Shown here: piece by piece, positions 9,301 to 18,865 of the stretch
How positions within the stretch are numbered: the first letter of the stretch is position 1
How the letters are laid out: each line of letters starts with the position of its first letter
DNA from: Haplomitrium mnioides
Taxonomy: Eukaryota; Marchantiophyta; Haplomitriopsida; Calobryales
Direction: 5' to 3'
Length of the DNA: 32,162 bases
Assembly (NCBI GenBank): GCA_049999725.1
Contig: JBNGIS010032621.1
Span: forward strand, 1-32,162
Notes under the pieces: generated by a model
The model's input: the letters and a program-made list of their open reading frames with translations, nothing else
Databases searched by the model: none
What the model was told of the DNA's origin: nothing
Program-made: the position numbers and the translations under genes

Positions 9301-10003
9301 TCTTTGGACCCGCAAGTGCTGCCAAGTTGTCTGTTGGATTCCTCAGAGTGCGGTGGGTTACCACGTTTCTGCAACGCTCCACGGACTCCTCGCAACTACG
9401 ATCGTCAGTTAACTTCCAGAAGGTTGTTCGTCCTTGCTTTTGCCTTATTCTCTTCGATTCAAATTGCAATACGCTTGCCTCAAGCTCTTCTCTCTATCAA
9501 GGTATTGTACGCCCCGAATGGTCCCGAATTGAGGATGTAGTGGTCAAAACTGTTGACTCCTTCATTCTGCATCCCGACTTTCACCCTCTCGCCTTCATCT
9601 CTCATACTCCTCCCGTGGATTCCTCCTCGATTATGGCTGGCTCCTTCCTTCTGATCTCCCTCTTACATCTGCTTGCTCCTTCTTGCTCCCCTTTGTCAGC
9701 CCTACCTCTGTCATGTTGTTGCAAGTTCCTTTGATCCCCCTACTAGCCTTCTTACCTGACTCCTCTGGATTCCACAGGGCTCCCCCTTGACTTGCAGGCT
9801 TCATGACATCCACAGGGAAAGGTAGAAAAGAAAGGAAGAGAAGGGAAAGGGGAAAGAGAAGAAAGGTAAAGGATTGGCATAACAACAATATCACAACAAA
9901 ATGTAATAACACAAAACAGGCTAACACAAACTGGAGAAATCAACCAGGCTAAGACGCTCAAAATTTACAAAAATTGAAAAAACTCAGACACACCCGGCTG
10001 ACA

Positions 10004-10008
10004 CTCCC
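10004..10008. repeat. Probable target-site duplication of inner element, right copy
   Basis: CTCCC directly follows the inner element's end (GCTGACA at 9997-10003) and is continuous with outer LTR sequence (CTCCCTAAGTGGGG). It pairs with CTTTG at 3354-3358. Confidence 0.6.
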
Positions 10009-10593
10009 TAAGTGGGGTGCCCTAGTTAAGTTGGTTCTGATCAGCCTCCTAAAGTGGGAAGACCACTTAACGGGGATATGATGGGAAGCCCAACTGGGGA
10101 CCAAGGGAAGAGGTGTGAAACAGAGATTTATCATGGGCCCAAAGAAAGAGTGAGGAAGGCGAAATGATGATCTATCGCTGATCCGGCGAAGCGGAGCACA
10201 AGTTCGATAGAGTCAGATCTGAAAGTTCGATAGGAGTTTGTTGCGCGTATCATTCGTATCACAAGGGGATTCCGAATCGGAAATATATCGAAGGTTTGAC
10301 CAAACGAAGAGCAAAGGGTGCCGAAAGGGTGATCGAGCGATGATCCAGCCAGAAGAAGAAGCAGGGGACCAGCAGCCAAAGGGGTGACCTATCACAGTTC
10401 CGGCATTGACGGGACAAAAGTTCGACGGGGCGACACTGAAAGTTTGAAAGAGATCCAAATGGAGCTTGCTATAGTTCTTATATCAAGCGGAGGGAAAGTT
10501 AAGTGAAGGGAGCCTCAGTCCTTACTGCGAGCGGGTGCTAAAACGGCAACAAACAGGTATCGTTCTTACTCGAGGAGGGAACTGTTCTGCGGA

Positions 10594-10925
10594 TGACGTG
10601 GCATCCGTAGACGAGGGTCAGCGCAGGTCAACCGCGGGATCCAGTCAAGGCATCGGTCCGCCTACCCCTTTGCAGGGCGGCGTCGGACGGCGCAGCTGCG
10701 GATGACATGGCATGTAGAACACGTGGCGACCTGTGGGATTCCGAAGAGCGACGACGAGGATCTGAGAACAACGGCGAGCTTCTAAAGGGTTTGCGGACAC
10801 GTGGCAATCTATGGGATTCCGAGAATGACGGCGAGGTTCCAAGGGCAACGGTGGTGTTCCGCGAGCGACTGCAAGGCTCCAAAGAGCGACGACGAGGTTC
10901 CGAAGGGTTTGCGGATGACGTGGCA
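10594..10925 (+). promoter_or_regulatory. Array of ACGT-core (TGACGTGGC-like) motifs in the LTR
   Basis: TGACGTGGCA occurs at 10594-10603 and 10916-10925, with close variants TGACATGGCA (10703-10712), ACACGTGGC (10719-10727) and CACGTGGC (10798-10805), each after GCGGA or a similar lead. They sit in diverged repeats with TTCCGAAGAGCGACGACGAGG blocks. ACGT cores flanked this way are known binding sites for plant bZIP factors (C-box/G-box type). Use in this LTR is inferred. Confidence 0.5.
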
Positions 10926-12798
10926 GCCTCTGAGGGCCCACGAGCGCTTGCGGAAGTGTGGTGGCTTGCGAGGGTCCTCGAGCGATCGCGGGGGCAGCAG
11001 CAAGATGAATCGATGTAGACTAAGAAGCAACCTGCGGGATGCGTCAGGTAATCCATGCGAATCTAATTCTCTCCAGATAAATCCTTTGGATTTCTATGCA
11101 GAAAGACCTCCTCGATAACTACTTCGGGTCTGCGCTCAAACACCTACTTCAAGGAATTTGAATCAGGTTGCTACAAGGTTGCTAACACGACCAACAGCGA
11201 GGGGGTTCCTGATCGAAAATTGGTAAGAAAGTGCACTGCGAAGCGAAAACAAAGTGTAGACTATCCTTCCCCGCAATTTTCCTCTTCCGACTCTAAAGGC
11301 TTCAACTGACACCCGTGAAAGGCAGGCTGACCGACAAGTGTCAGCTTCTCAAGAAACATTGGCTAACGAGAAAAACTGCCAACGTCCAGCGAAGAGGAGG
11401 GGGGCGATCTTGATCAAGAATTTGTTGGGGAAGACACGCGCCTGCCAGGGGAGTATACCAGGGATCGCTGCGAGATTGAAGGGGTTGTTGTTCATGCAAA
11501 CTTGAGTTGTGAGAGCAAACTCGAAGAGGAGTAAGTAGCGAGGGAGAGAGAGGAGGGAATTCCAGCCAAGATTCAAGTGAGGGAGTGGACTCGTGTAGGG
11601 GGATCAGCGGGGGTGGAGGTGGACTGGAGGGGCGCTGAGAATCGCTGAGCATGGAGCTCTAGAGTCTCAAGCGATCTAGATGGACTCGTCATGCGGATGG
11701 ACGAGCATTTGGAGGTGGATCGCCACTTGAAGTTAAGGGGAATTCTTTCGGTCTTGAATTCGTGAGAGGTTGCTAAAGGGGGATCTTGGGGTTGTCTCAG
11801 CATCATCTGTGCAGGAGTATCAATCCTAGAGGCGTTTGGGGGCGTTTCTGGTCATAATTCTCACGTGGAGCCAAAGAGAGGAGTGGTTGTGTTAGTGCCT
11901 GCGTGCTGCATAGAATATCCAGTTGAAGCTCAAGGTGGAGTGGGTGGCCAGCAGTCGAGAAGACTGTCTTCTAGAGGTGGAAGTTAAAGAAATCCTCTTC
12001 CGAACCTTAGGAAGTAAATTCAGGGCTTCTCACGAGGGAAGTTGAAAAACTATCTGGATGAGAGTGCGTGGGTGAAGAGGAAGAGGAAGACTGAAGTTGT
12101 TAGAGGAATTGGAAGGAAATTTGGAGGGAAAAGATCGGTTCTTGCAAGGTGAAAAGGATTGTATTGTTGGCAAGACAACGTGGATTGTATTGTTGATAGT
12201 ACCAGTGTCTTTGTGTTTACATGTGTTGTTAGAGTTGTGTTCTGCTTGTAGCTTTGTGAAGTTCTTAGTTTTAAGAGGTCTGCATTTCATTGGGCCAATC
12301 CTGAGGACACCATGAGTAGGGGAAGTCAGGACTAACCACATTGTAGTGTGATAATTGGATACTGAGACATGGTTCCCTTTTGTATAACAAAGTGATTGGG
12401 TCGAGTTCTGGATTCCATAATTATATGACAAAGTGGTTCAGCAGCATTGCAGCCTATTTGTGGGTGTCTTGAGGAAATGGATGTGAATGAGCGACTAGGT
12501 TGCTGAAGCCATTGTGGGTTAGTGGCCAAGACTGTGAGCCAAACCGGAATCACTCAAGTCTCCCAAGAGAGGGCCCCCCCAAGAGACCATTGCAGCCAAG
12601 AGTGAGATGCCTTGTTCTAACTGCCCTTGTCTTCCAAGTGGCATCTTTCGAGGTTAAGGCCTGAAGAAGGGGTGTGACCTGCATTTGTGGGCATTGGAGG
12701 TGTGTGCTTGGGTGTTGTGCTTGGGTGTTGTTGAGTGTTGTGCAGCACTCCAGAGTTGGTAAGTAGAAGTTGGGGTCCATTCGGTGCAAAGCCCCTCC

Positions 12799-12807
12799 CA
12801 TAAAAGG
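12799..12807 (+). promoter_or_regulatory. TATA-like element of the outer 5' LTR
   Basis: CATAAAAGG, about 80 bases before the LTR end, equivalent to TATAAAAGG at 18774-18782. If transcription starts about 30 bases on, R plus U5 would be only about 50 bases and nearly all of the 3.5 kb LTR would be U3. Confidence 0.45.
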
Positions 12808-12896
12808 TCTCGAAACACTAAGTCAGCTCTTAATCGGGGGAAACTCTGTCGGAAAAGAGTTAACACTCCGACCAGGGGGCTGGCATTACAATGTTT

Positions 12897-12909
12897 TGGT
12901 GATCACGGC
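12897..12909 (+). other. Primer-binding-like site of outer element
   Basis: TGGTGATCACGGC starts 11 bases after the LTR end at 12885 and matches the inner element's site. The frame FGDHG that spans it is also open in both elements. The tRNA partner is not known. Confidence 0.55.
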
Positions 12910-13078
12910 AAGACAAAAGAATTATGGAAAATTAACCTTGCCTTAATTTGTTAAGCAAAAAGTGGAGCAAGGAAAAGAATTCTGGAATTCTGGGAGTAGC
13001 CTAGCACCAAAAGTGGAGAGAGAAAAAGTTGAGTTATCATCTTTCAAAGGAGTATAAGTGTTCTTCTCCATTGAGGAA

Positions 13079-15202
13079 ATGGGCCATCACCGCGCTCGAA
13101 GGAAAAGACGAGCTAAGTATGGATCGGAATACTCTTCGGATAGTTCAAGCAGCAATGAAGACTCAGAAGAGAGCTATGCATCTACCGAGGAAAGCGACAG
13201 TGACTCTGATGGCAGTAGCTCTGATGATCAGAGATCTTTGAGAAAGAAGAAGCATAGGAAGGAGCGAAAGATCAAGAAGACTGCCAATGGAGAGGAAGCT
13301 CGCTTAGCAGAATTGAGTTCAAAGATAGAGGTAATGCAGGCCTGCCTTGCGAGCATCAAGCCCAATCTAGAGAAGGGGGCATGTACCTCCCAAGCTGAAC
13401 AACCAGATGGGTGGGTTGCAACCAAACCAATGAAAATGATAGTTATGGTGTGCTAGAATTGTGCTAAGCCTGGGCATGTTTCTCCCAATTGCTCGAAATT
13501 ATGGGGGCAACAGTATAAGTATCCAATTGCCATACATTCCTAGTACGAAGAGGAGGAAGCAACCTAGATAAATGGGGAAACCTCTATCTTAGAGGATTGT
13601 TGTCAAGTAAGGGCCAAGGAAAAATCCAAGTCCCACAATAGCGGCAAGCACAATAAGGGCAAGCATAAGAAAGGACGAAAGGCCAAAAAGTATGAGAATC
13701 AAGTGTTGCCATTCCTAAGTGATTTTGAATATGAAGAGGAAAACTTCACATGGTTCTATCCGACGCAACAGGAAGATGTGGAAGAACTACAGGAGGCTTT
13801 GGAGGCAGCCAAGGAGAAGACTATGGGTGAAGAGTTGGAAGAATTTATAGCAAAGGTGCAAACACCTACTCCCTACATCATTCAAGCCGAAGTGGAAGAA
13901 GCAGAACCGGAAGATAGGGAATCCGCAAAACTGTCGGAGGGCACTGGGAGGCCAAGATCAAATTTAACAAGGGAGTGCGCCGTGGTCCTCGAATGTGAGG
14001 AGTCAAATGAGGGAGAGGACCAACTATATGAGTATTGGACACATGTGGTAGAAGGGCCAACACAAGGCCAAGCTGAACCAATGGTCATAACAAGTACAGA
14101 TCTGGAACTCAACAATGAGGTAAAAGTTGCAAACTCTCCCTTAGAGCCGGTTTGTGTAGACGAAGAACTGGAAGAGGAGGCAAGCTGCCCTGCCACAACA
14201 AAGGACACATTGGAGGGAGAGGCCCACCCCATAGACGAAGAATTCAAGGAGGACTGTTGCTGGTCTTGCCTTGAATCAGACTTAAAAGAGGAGTGGAAAC
14301 CTACCCTTCCAGGTGAGTGCAAGCCTGAACTAGAAGACCCAGTTGGGACAGACCTGGAGCAGGAATTAAAAGAGGAGTGAGAAGCTGCCCTCTCACTTTT
14401 TGATAAATGCAGGCTTGAGGAAGTAGACCTGGTTGGGATAGACCAAGAGTAGGTCTTAAAAGGGGAGTGGGAAGCTGCCCTCTCACTTTTTGATGAATGT
14501 AGGCTTGCAGAAGAGGACCAAGGTGGGGCAGAGCAAGAGCAGGTCTTAAAAAGGGAGTGCTCTGCCGACAGCTTGCACAATGACCAATGTGAAGACCAAT
14601 GACACGTTGAGGTTGAAGTGCCCCCATAAGAGGAAGAGGAGAACCAGATTGGGGCAGACATGGGGTAGGCCATAAAAGAGGAGTTCTTCAATCTTGATTT
14701 GAGTAGTGGCAGCCTCTAGGACCTGCCATCTTGTGCAGCTAAAGGAGATATCCACCAAGACGGACAGTGGAGGCTATCAAAGGTAGAAGGGTGCAACCTC
14801 AAACACTAGAAACTATCTGATGTTGAAACTCAACACCAGCTAGTGGAGGAAGTGAACAATGTAGAAGGGGGGCCAACCACCTCAAGGGAGCTAACCTCGA
14901 GCCTTTGCAAAAATCTGCTCAATACATAGGAGGATATGAAGGGCAGTCCACCAGCACAAGCTCTTGTACAGTTTTGTTATGTTCTTGCACCAGCTACGTG
15001 TAGTGATTCTGTTTTTTCTTGGGTTGTTGGGTTACCTTTTGGGGGATTCTTTGTGTTGTCCCCAAAGTGGCACGAGAAAGGCCAACAGAGTGGCTTGAAG
15101 AAGAGGAAGGGAAGGTGGTTGCCAGGAGGGCTGCAGATCTGGGCAGGCATCCAGCCTGAACCAAAATATGCTGACTCATCTTTCATATGTGATCTAGGCT
15201 AG
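13079..15202 (+). pseudogene. gag: gag-derived frame of outer element, 11 in-frame stops, no frameshift
   Basis: From ATG 13079 one frame of 707 codons runs to TAG 15200-15202. Internal stops are at 13454, 13541, 13565, 14378, 14450, 14600, 14627, 14666, 14717, 14807 and 14927 (TAG, except TGA at 14378 and 14600 and TAA at 14627). The N-terminal part (Arg-rich start, Ser/Asp/Glu-rich run, Lys-rich run, then LSSKIEVMQACLASIKPN) parallels the inner gag (MDEINTKLEAM...LKPKGK). A CCHC knuckle, C-x-NCAKPGHVSPNC at about 13451-13492, has a TAG where the inner element has Trp. A Lys-rich stretch, an acidic region and LKEEW repeats follow, then an unidentified hydrophobic-basic tail. The capsid core is missing. 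It is dead as written unless stops are read through. Confidence 0.75.
14282..14560 (+). repeat. Tandem coding repeat, period 84/90/90 bp
   Basis: TTAAAAGAGGAGTG-like unit starts fall at 14282, 14366, 14456 and 14546, giving spacings of 84, 90 and 90 bases, all multiples of three. Each unit encodes about 28-30 residues beginning LK-E/G-E-W and containing a Cys followed by an acidic stretch. The second and third units are nearly identical (EAALSLFD core). Both differ from their neighbour mainly by stop-creating changes. Confidence 0.8.
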
Positions 15203-15380
15203 AGTTAGCCATCATGATAGTGTAGGAGTTGTGGTTTGTTTGTCCTCATGTTGTGTGAGTAGTGCGTTGTGTGGTGACTAGGTTGACTAAAGACACCCAG
15301 CAAGAGAAGTCACAGCAGCGGCCACGAGGAGGCCAAGAAGACCAGAAGGAGAAAGGTGTTTGTGGGGTCGCTGCACAATT

Positions 15381-15393
15381 AAAAGGGGAGTTA
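15381..15393 (+). other. Polypurine tract of outer element
   Basis: AAAAGGGGAGTTA sits directly upstream of the 3' LTR start TGTCGG at 15394, the expected place for the plus-strand primer of LTR elements. Confidence 0.8.
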
Positions 15394-15975
15394 TGTCGGC
15401 CGGGTGTGTCTGAGTTTTTTCAATTTTTGTGAATCTTGAGCTTCCAAGCCTGGTTGATTCTTTCAGTTTGTGTTAGCTTGTTGTGTTTTATTCTATTTTA
15501 TTGTTTTAGTGTTTTTATTCCATCCTGCACCGTTCTTCTCTCTCTATCTTCTCTCCCTCTTTTTCCTTCTCTTCCTTTCTTTTCTGCTTTTCCCAAAGGA
15601 TGTCTTGGATCATGCAATGCAAGGGGGAGCCCTGTGGAATCCAGAGGAGTCAAGCAAGAGGGCTAGTAGGAGGATCAAAGGAACTGGCAGCAATTCTTGA
15701 CATAGGGAGACCATGACAAGGGTGAAAGTCGCAATGCAGAACAGAGGAGCCAACTGTTTGACCAGTGCATCCTCAATTCGTGACCATTTGGGGCGTGCAA
15801 TAGCATGATAGAGAGAAGAGCTCGAGGCAATCGTATTGCAATTTGAATCGAAGAGAATAAGGCAAAAACAAGGAGGAACAACCTTCTGGAAGTTAACCGA
15901 TGGTCGTAGTTCCAAGAAGTCCGTGCAGCGCTACGGAAACGTAGTAGCCCACTGCACTCCGAGGAATCCAACAGA

Positions 15976-16914
15976 TGACGTGGCAGCACCTACGTGTCCA
16001 AAGAGCTTAACAGAGTTCAGCCTCCGTAAGTGAGGCGCCCTAGTTAAGTTGGTTCCGATCAGCCTCTCTAAGTGGGAAGATCACTTAACGTGGATCTGAC
16101 GGGAAGCCCAACTGGAGACCAAGGGAAGAGGTGCAAAATGGAGATTTATCACGGGCCTAAAGAAAGAGCGAGGAAGGCGAAATGATGATCTATGAAATGA
16201 GGGAGTCTGTTGCGCGCATCATTCGTATCACAAGGAGATTCCGAATCGGCGATATATCGAAGGTCTGACCAGACGAAGAGCAAGAGGTGCCGAAAAGGTG
16301 ATCGAGTGACGATTCGGCCAGAAGAAGAAGCAAGGGACCAACAGCCAAAGGGGTGACCTATCACAATTCCGGCATTGGCGGGACGAAAGTTCAACGGAGC
16401 AATATTGAAAGTTCGAAAGGGATCCAAAAGGAGCTCGCTATAGTTCTTATATCAAGCGGAGGGAAAGTTAAGCGAAGGGAGCCTCAATTCTTACTACGAG
16501 CGGGTGCCGAAACGACGACAAACAGGTACTGTTCTTACTCGAGGAGGGAACTGTTCTGCGGATGACGTAGCATCCGCAGAATAGGGTCAACGCGGGTCAA
16601 CCGCGGGATCTAGTCAAGGCGTCGGTCCGCCTACCCTTTTGCGGGGCGGCATCTGACAGCGTGGCTGCGGATGACGTGGCGGGTAGGACACATGGCGACT
16701 TGTGGGGTTCCGAAGAGCGACGACGAGGATCTGAGAACGGCCGTGAGCTTCCGAGGAGCAACGGCAAGCTTCTGAAGGGTTTGCGGACATGTGGCGATCT
16801 GTGGGATTCCGAGAACGACGACAAGGTTCCAAGGGTGACAATGGTGTTCCGTGAGCAACTGCAAGGCTCCGAAGAGCGACGGCGAGGTTCCGAAGGGTTT
16901 ACGGATGACGTGGC
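15976..16914 (+). promoter_or_regulatory. ACGT-core motif array in the 3' LTR
   Basis: TGACGTGGCA at 15976-15985, TGACGTAGCA at 16563-16572, TGACGTGGC at 16672-16680 and TGACGTGGC at 16906-16914 are collinear with the 5' LTR array. Several keep the GCGGA/ACGGA lead. They are also present, inverted, in the inner LTR (for example GTGCCACGTCATCCGC near 7950). Conservation across three LTRs supports, but does not prove, a regulatory role. Confidence 0.5.
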
Positions 16915-18773
16915 GGCCTGTGAAGGCCCATGAGCTCTTGTGGAAGCGTGGTAACTTGCGAGGGTCCTCGAGCGATCGCGGGGCAGCAGCGAGGAGAATC
17001 GATGACGACTGAGAAGCAGTCCACGGGATGTGTCGGGTAATCCATGCGAATCCAATTCTCTCCAGATGAATTCCTTCGGATTTCTCTACAGAAAGACCTC
17101 CCCAACAACTACTTCGGGTCTGCGCTCAAACACCTACTTCAAGGAATTCGAGTTGCTACAAGGTTGCTAACACGACCAGCAGCGATGGGGTTCCTGATCG
17201 AAAATCGGCAAGGAAGTACACTGCGAAACGAAAAAAAAGTGCAGACTATCCTTCCTCGTGATTTTCCTCTTCCAACTCTAGGGGCTTCAACTAACACCCG
17301 TGAAACGTAGGTTGACTGACAAGTGTCAGCTTCTCAAGAAACAGCGGCTAATGAGAAAAACTGCCAACATCCAGGGAAGAGGAGGGGGGCGATCTTGATC
17401 AAGAATTTGTTGGGGAAGACGCCCGCCTGCCGGGGGAGTATACTTGGGATCGATGCGAGATTGAGGGGGTTGTTGTTCATGCAAACTTGAGTTGTGAGAG
17501 CAAACTCGAAGAGGGGTAAGCAGCGAGGGAGAGAGAGAGGAGGGACTTCCAGCCAAGATTCAAGTGAGGGAGTGGACTCGTGTAGGGGGATCAGCGGGGG
17601 TGGAGGTGGACTGGAGGGGCGCTGAGAATCGCTGAGCGTGGAGCTCTAGAGTCTCAGGCAATTCAAGTGGACTCGTCGCGTGGGTGGACAAGCATTTGGA
17701 GGTGGATCACCACTTGAAGTTAAGGGGAATTATTTTGGTCTTGAATTCGTGAGAGGTTGCCAAGGGGGGATCTTGGGGTCGTCTCAGCATCATCTATGCA
17801 TGAGCATCAATCATAGGGGAGCTTGGGGGAGTTTCTGGTCATAATTCTCATGTGGAGTCAAAGAGAGGAGTGACTGTGTTAGTGCTTGCGCACTGCATAC
17901 AATATCCAGTCGAAGCTCAAGGTTGAGTGGGTGGCCAGCAGTCGAGAGGACTATCTTCCAGAGGTGGAAGTTAAAGAAATCCTCTTCCGAACCTTAGGAA
18001 GTAAATTCAGGGCTTCTCGTGAGGGAAGTTGAAAAATCATCTGGATGAGAGTGCGTGGGTGAAGAGGAAGAGGAAGACTGAAGTTGTTGGAGGAATTGGA
18101 AGGAAATTTGGAGGGAAAAGATCGGTTCTTGCGAGGTGAAAAGAATTGCATTGTTGGCAGGACAACGTGGATTGTATTGTTGATAGTGCCAGTGTCTTTG
18201 TGTTTACATGTGTTGTTAGAGTTGTGTTTTGTTTGTAGCTTTGTGAAGTTCTTAGTTTTAGGAGGCTTGCATTTCATTGGGCCAATCCTGAGGACATCTT
18301 GAGCAGGGGAAGTCAGGACTAACCACATTTTAGTGTGATAATTGGATACTGGGACCTGGTTCCTTTTTGTATAACAAAGTGATTGGGTCTAATCTGGATT
18401 CCAGAATTATATGACAAAGTGGTTCAGCAGCATTGTAGCCTATTCGTGGGTGTCTTGAGGAAATAGATGTGAATGAGCGAGTGGGTTGCTGAAGCCATTG
18501 TGGGTTAGTGGCCAAGACTGTGAGCCAAACCAGAATCACTCAAGTCTCCCAAGGGAGGGCCCTCCAGGAGACCATTCCAGCGAAGAGTGAGATGCCCTGT
18601 TCTAACTGCCTTTGTCTTCCAAGTGGCACCTTTCGAGGTTAAGGCCTAAAGAAAAGGTGTGACCTGCATCTGTGGGCATTAGAGATGTGCGCTTGGGTGT
18701 TGTGCTTGGGTGTTGTGTAGCACTCTAGAGTTGGTAAGTAGAAGTTGGGGTCCATTCGGTGCAAAGCCCCTCC

Positions 18774-18782
18774 TATAAAAGG
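18774..18782 (+). promoter_or_regulatory. TATA box of the 3' LTR
   Basis: TATAAAAGG in a GC-rich setting (CCCCTCC before, TCCCGAAACAC after), 79 bases before the LTR end. It is the best core-promoter match in the LTR. In the 3' LTR it would drive outward transcription to the right of the element, toward 18900 and beyond. Confidence 0.6.
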
Positions 18783-18860
18783 TCCCGAAACACTAAGTCA
18801 GCCCTTAATCGGGGGGAACTCTGTCGGAAAAGAGTTAAGGCTTTGACTAGGGGGCTGACA

Positions 18861-18865
18861 AAAAG
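18861..18865. repeat. Target-site duplication, right copy (AAAAG)
   Basis: AAAAG directly after the LTR end, identical to 2721-2725. Confidence 0.92.

Larger units (their letters stand above)
3359..10003 (-). mobile_element. Inner gag-protease LTR element, nested in the outer 5' LTR
   Basis: A 6645-bp minus-strand insertion. In its own orientation it has a 3782-bp LTR (10003 to 6222), a primer-binding-like site (6208-6197), a gag frame with three CCHC knuckles (to 4183), an aspartic protease (to 3472), a purine-rich tract (3416-3401), and then a run of 17 A and about 21 bp of LTR start in reverse. Reverse transcriptase, RNase H, integrase and a normal 3' LTR are absent. It interrupts the outer 5' LTR after LTR base 633, so it is younger than the outer element. 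Gag has only two stops and no frameshift, which also points to youth. Confidence 0.85.
6222..10003 (-). repeat. LTR of the inner element (3782 bp)
   Basis: In minus orientation it starts TGTCAGCCGGGTGTG at 10003 and ends GGGGGCTGATA at 6222 (the expected final CA is TA here). Its whole length aligns to the outer element's LTRs: the first block matches 2726-3358 and 15394-16020, the rest matches 10009-12885 and 16025-18860. It is about 300 bp longer than the outer LTRs, mostly from extra sub-repeats around 8800-9300. Because of orientation it forms a long inverted repeat with 10009-12885. Confidence 0.88.
10009..12885 (+). repeat. 5' LTR of outer element, remaining 2877 bp
   Basis: Collinear with the 3' LTR from about 16025 to 18860, at roughly nine or more bases in ten by eye over sampled stretches. 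The main difference is about 45 bases present here near 10185-10230 and missing in the 3' LTR near 16196. It ends CAGGGGGCTGGCA at 12885, against GGGGGCTGACA in the 3' LTR. Short open stretches in it are not conserved as protein between copies and are treated as non-coding. Confidence 0.9.
2726..18860 (+). mobile_element. Outer non-autonomous Ty3/gypsy-type LTR element
   Basis: A plus-strand LTR element about 9.5 kb long once the nested insert 3359-10003 is removed. Order: 5' LTR (2726-3358 plus 10009-12885), primer-binding-like site (12897-12909), a gag-derived frame (13079-15202), polypurine tract (15381-15390) and 3' LTR (15394-18860). Both outer edges carry TG...CA termini and a perfect AAAAG duplication. 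The interior has zinc-knuckle residues and gag-like charged regions matching the inner element's gag. No protease, reverse transcriptase, RNase H or integrase motifs were found. This matches what plant workers call TR-GAG or large non-autonomous LTR elements. Superfamily placement comes from homology to the inner element, which carries a gypsy-like gag and retropepsin. Confidence 0.88.
15394..18860 (+). repeat. 3' LTR of outer element (3467 bp)
   Basis: Starts TGTCGGCCGGGTGTG after the polypurine tract and ends GGGGGCTGACA before AAAAG. It matches the two parts of the 5' LTR in order. It is the only uninterrupted LTR of the outer element and the best reference copy of the family here. Confidence 0.93.

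Noticed and set aside
9204-9734. A 176-codon plus-strand open stretch and several 80-140-codon open stretches in the LTRs
   Set aside because: They lie in LTR sequence, are not kept as the same protein in the other LTR copies, and have no recognised domain.
13882-14691. A 269-codon minus-strand open stretch, Ser-rich
   Set aside because: It is the antisense of the acidic gag-derived frame; Glu/Lys-rich coding commonly leaves a Ser/Leu-rich antisense frame.
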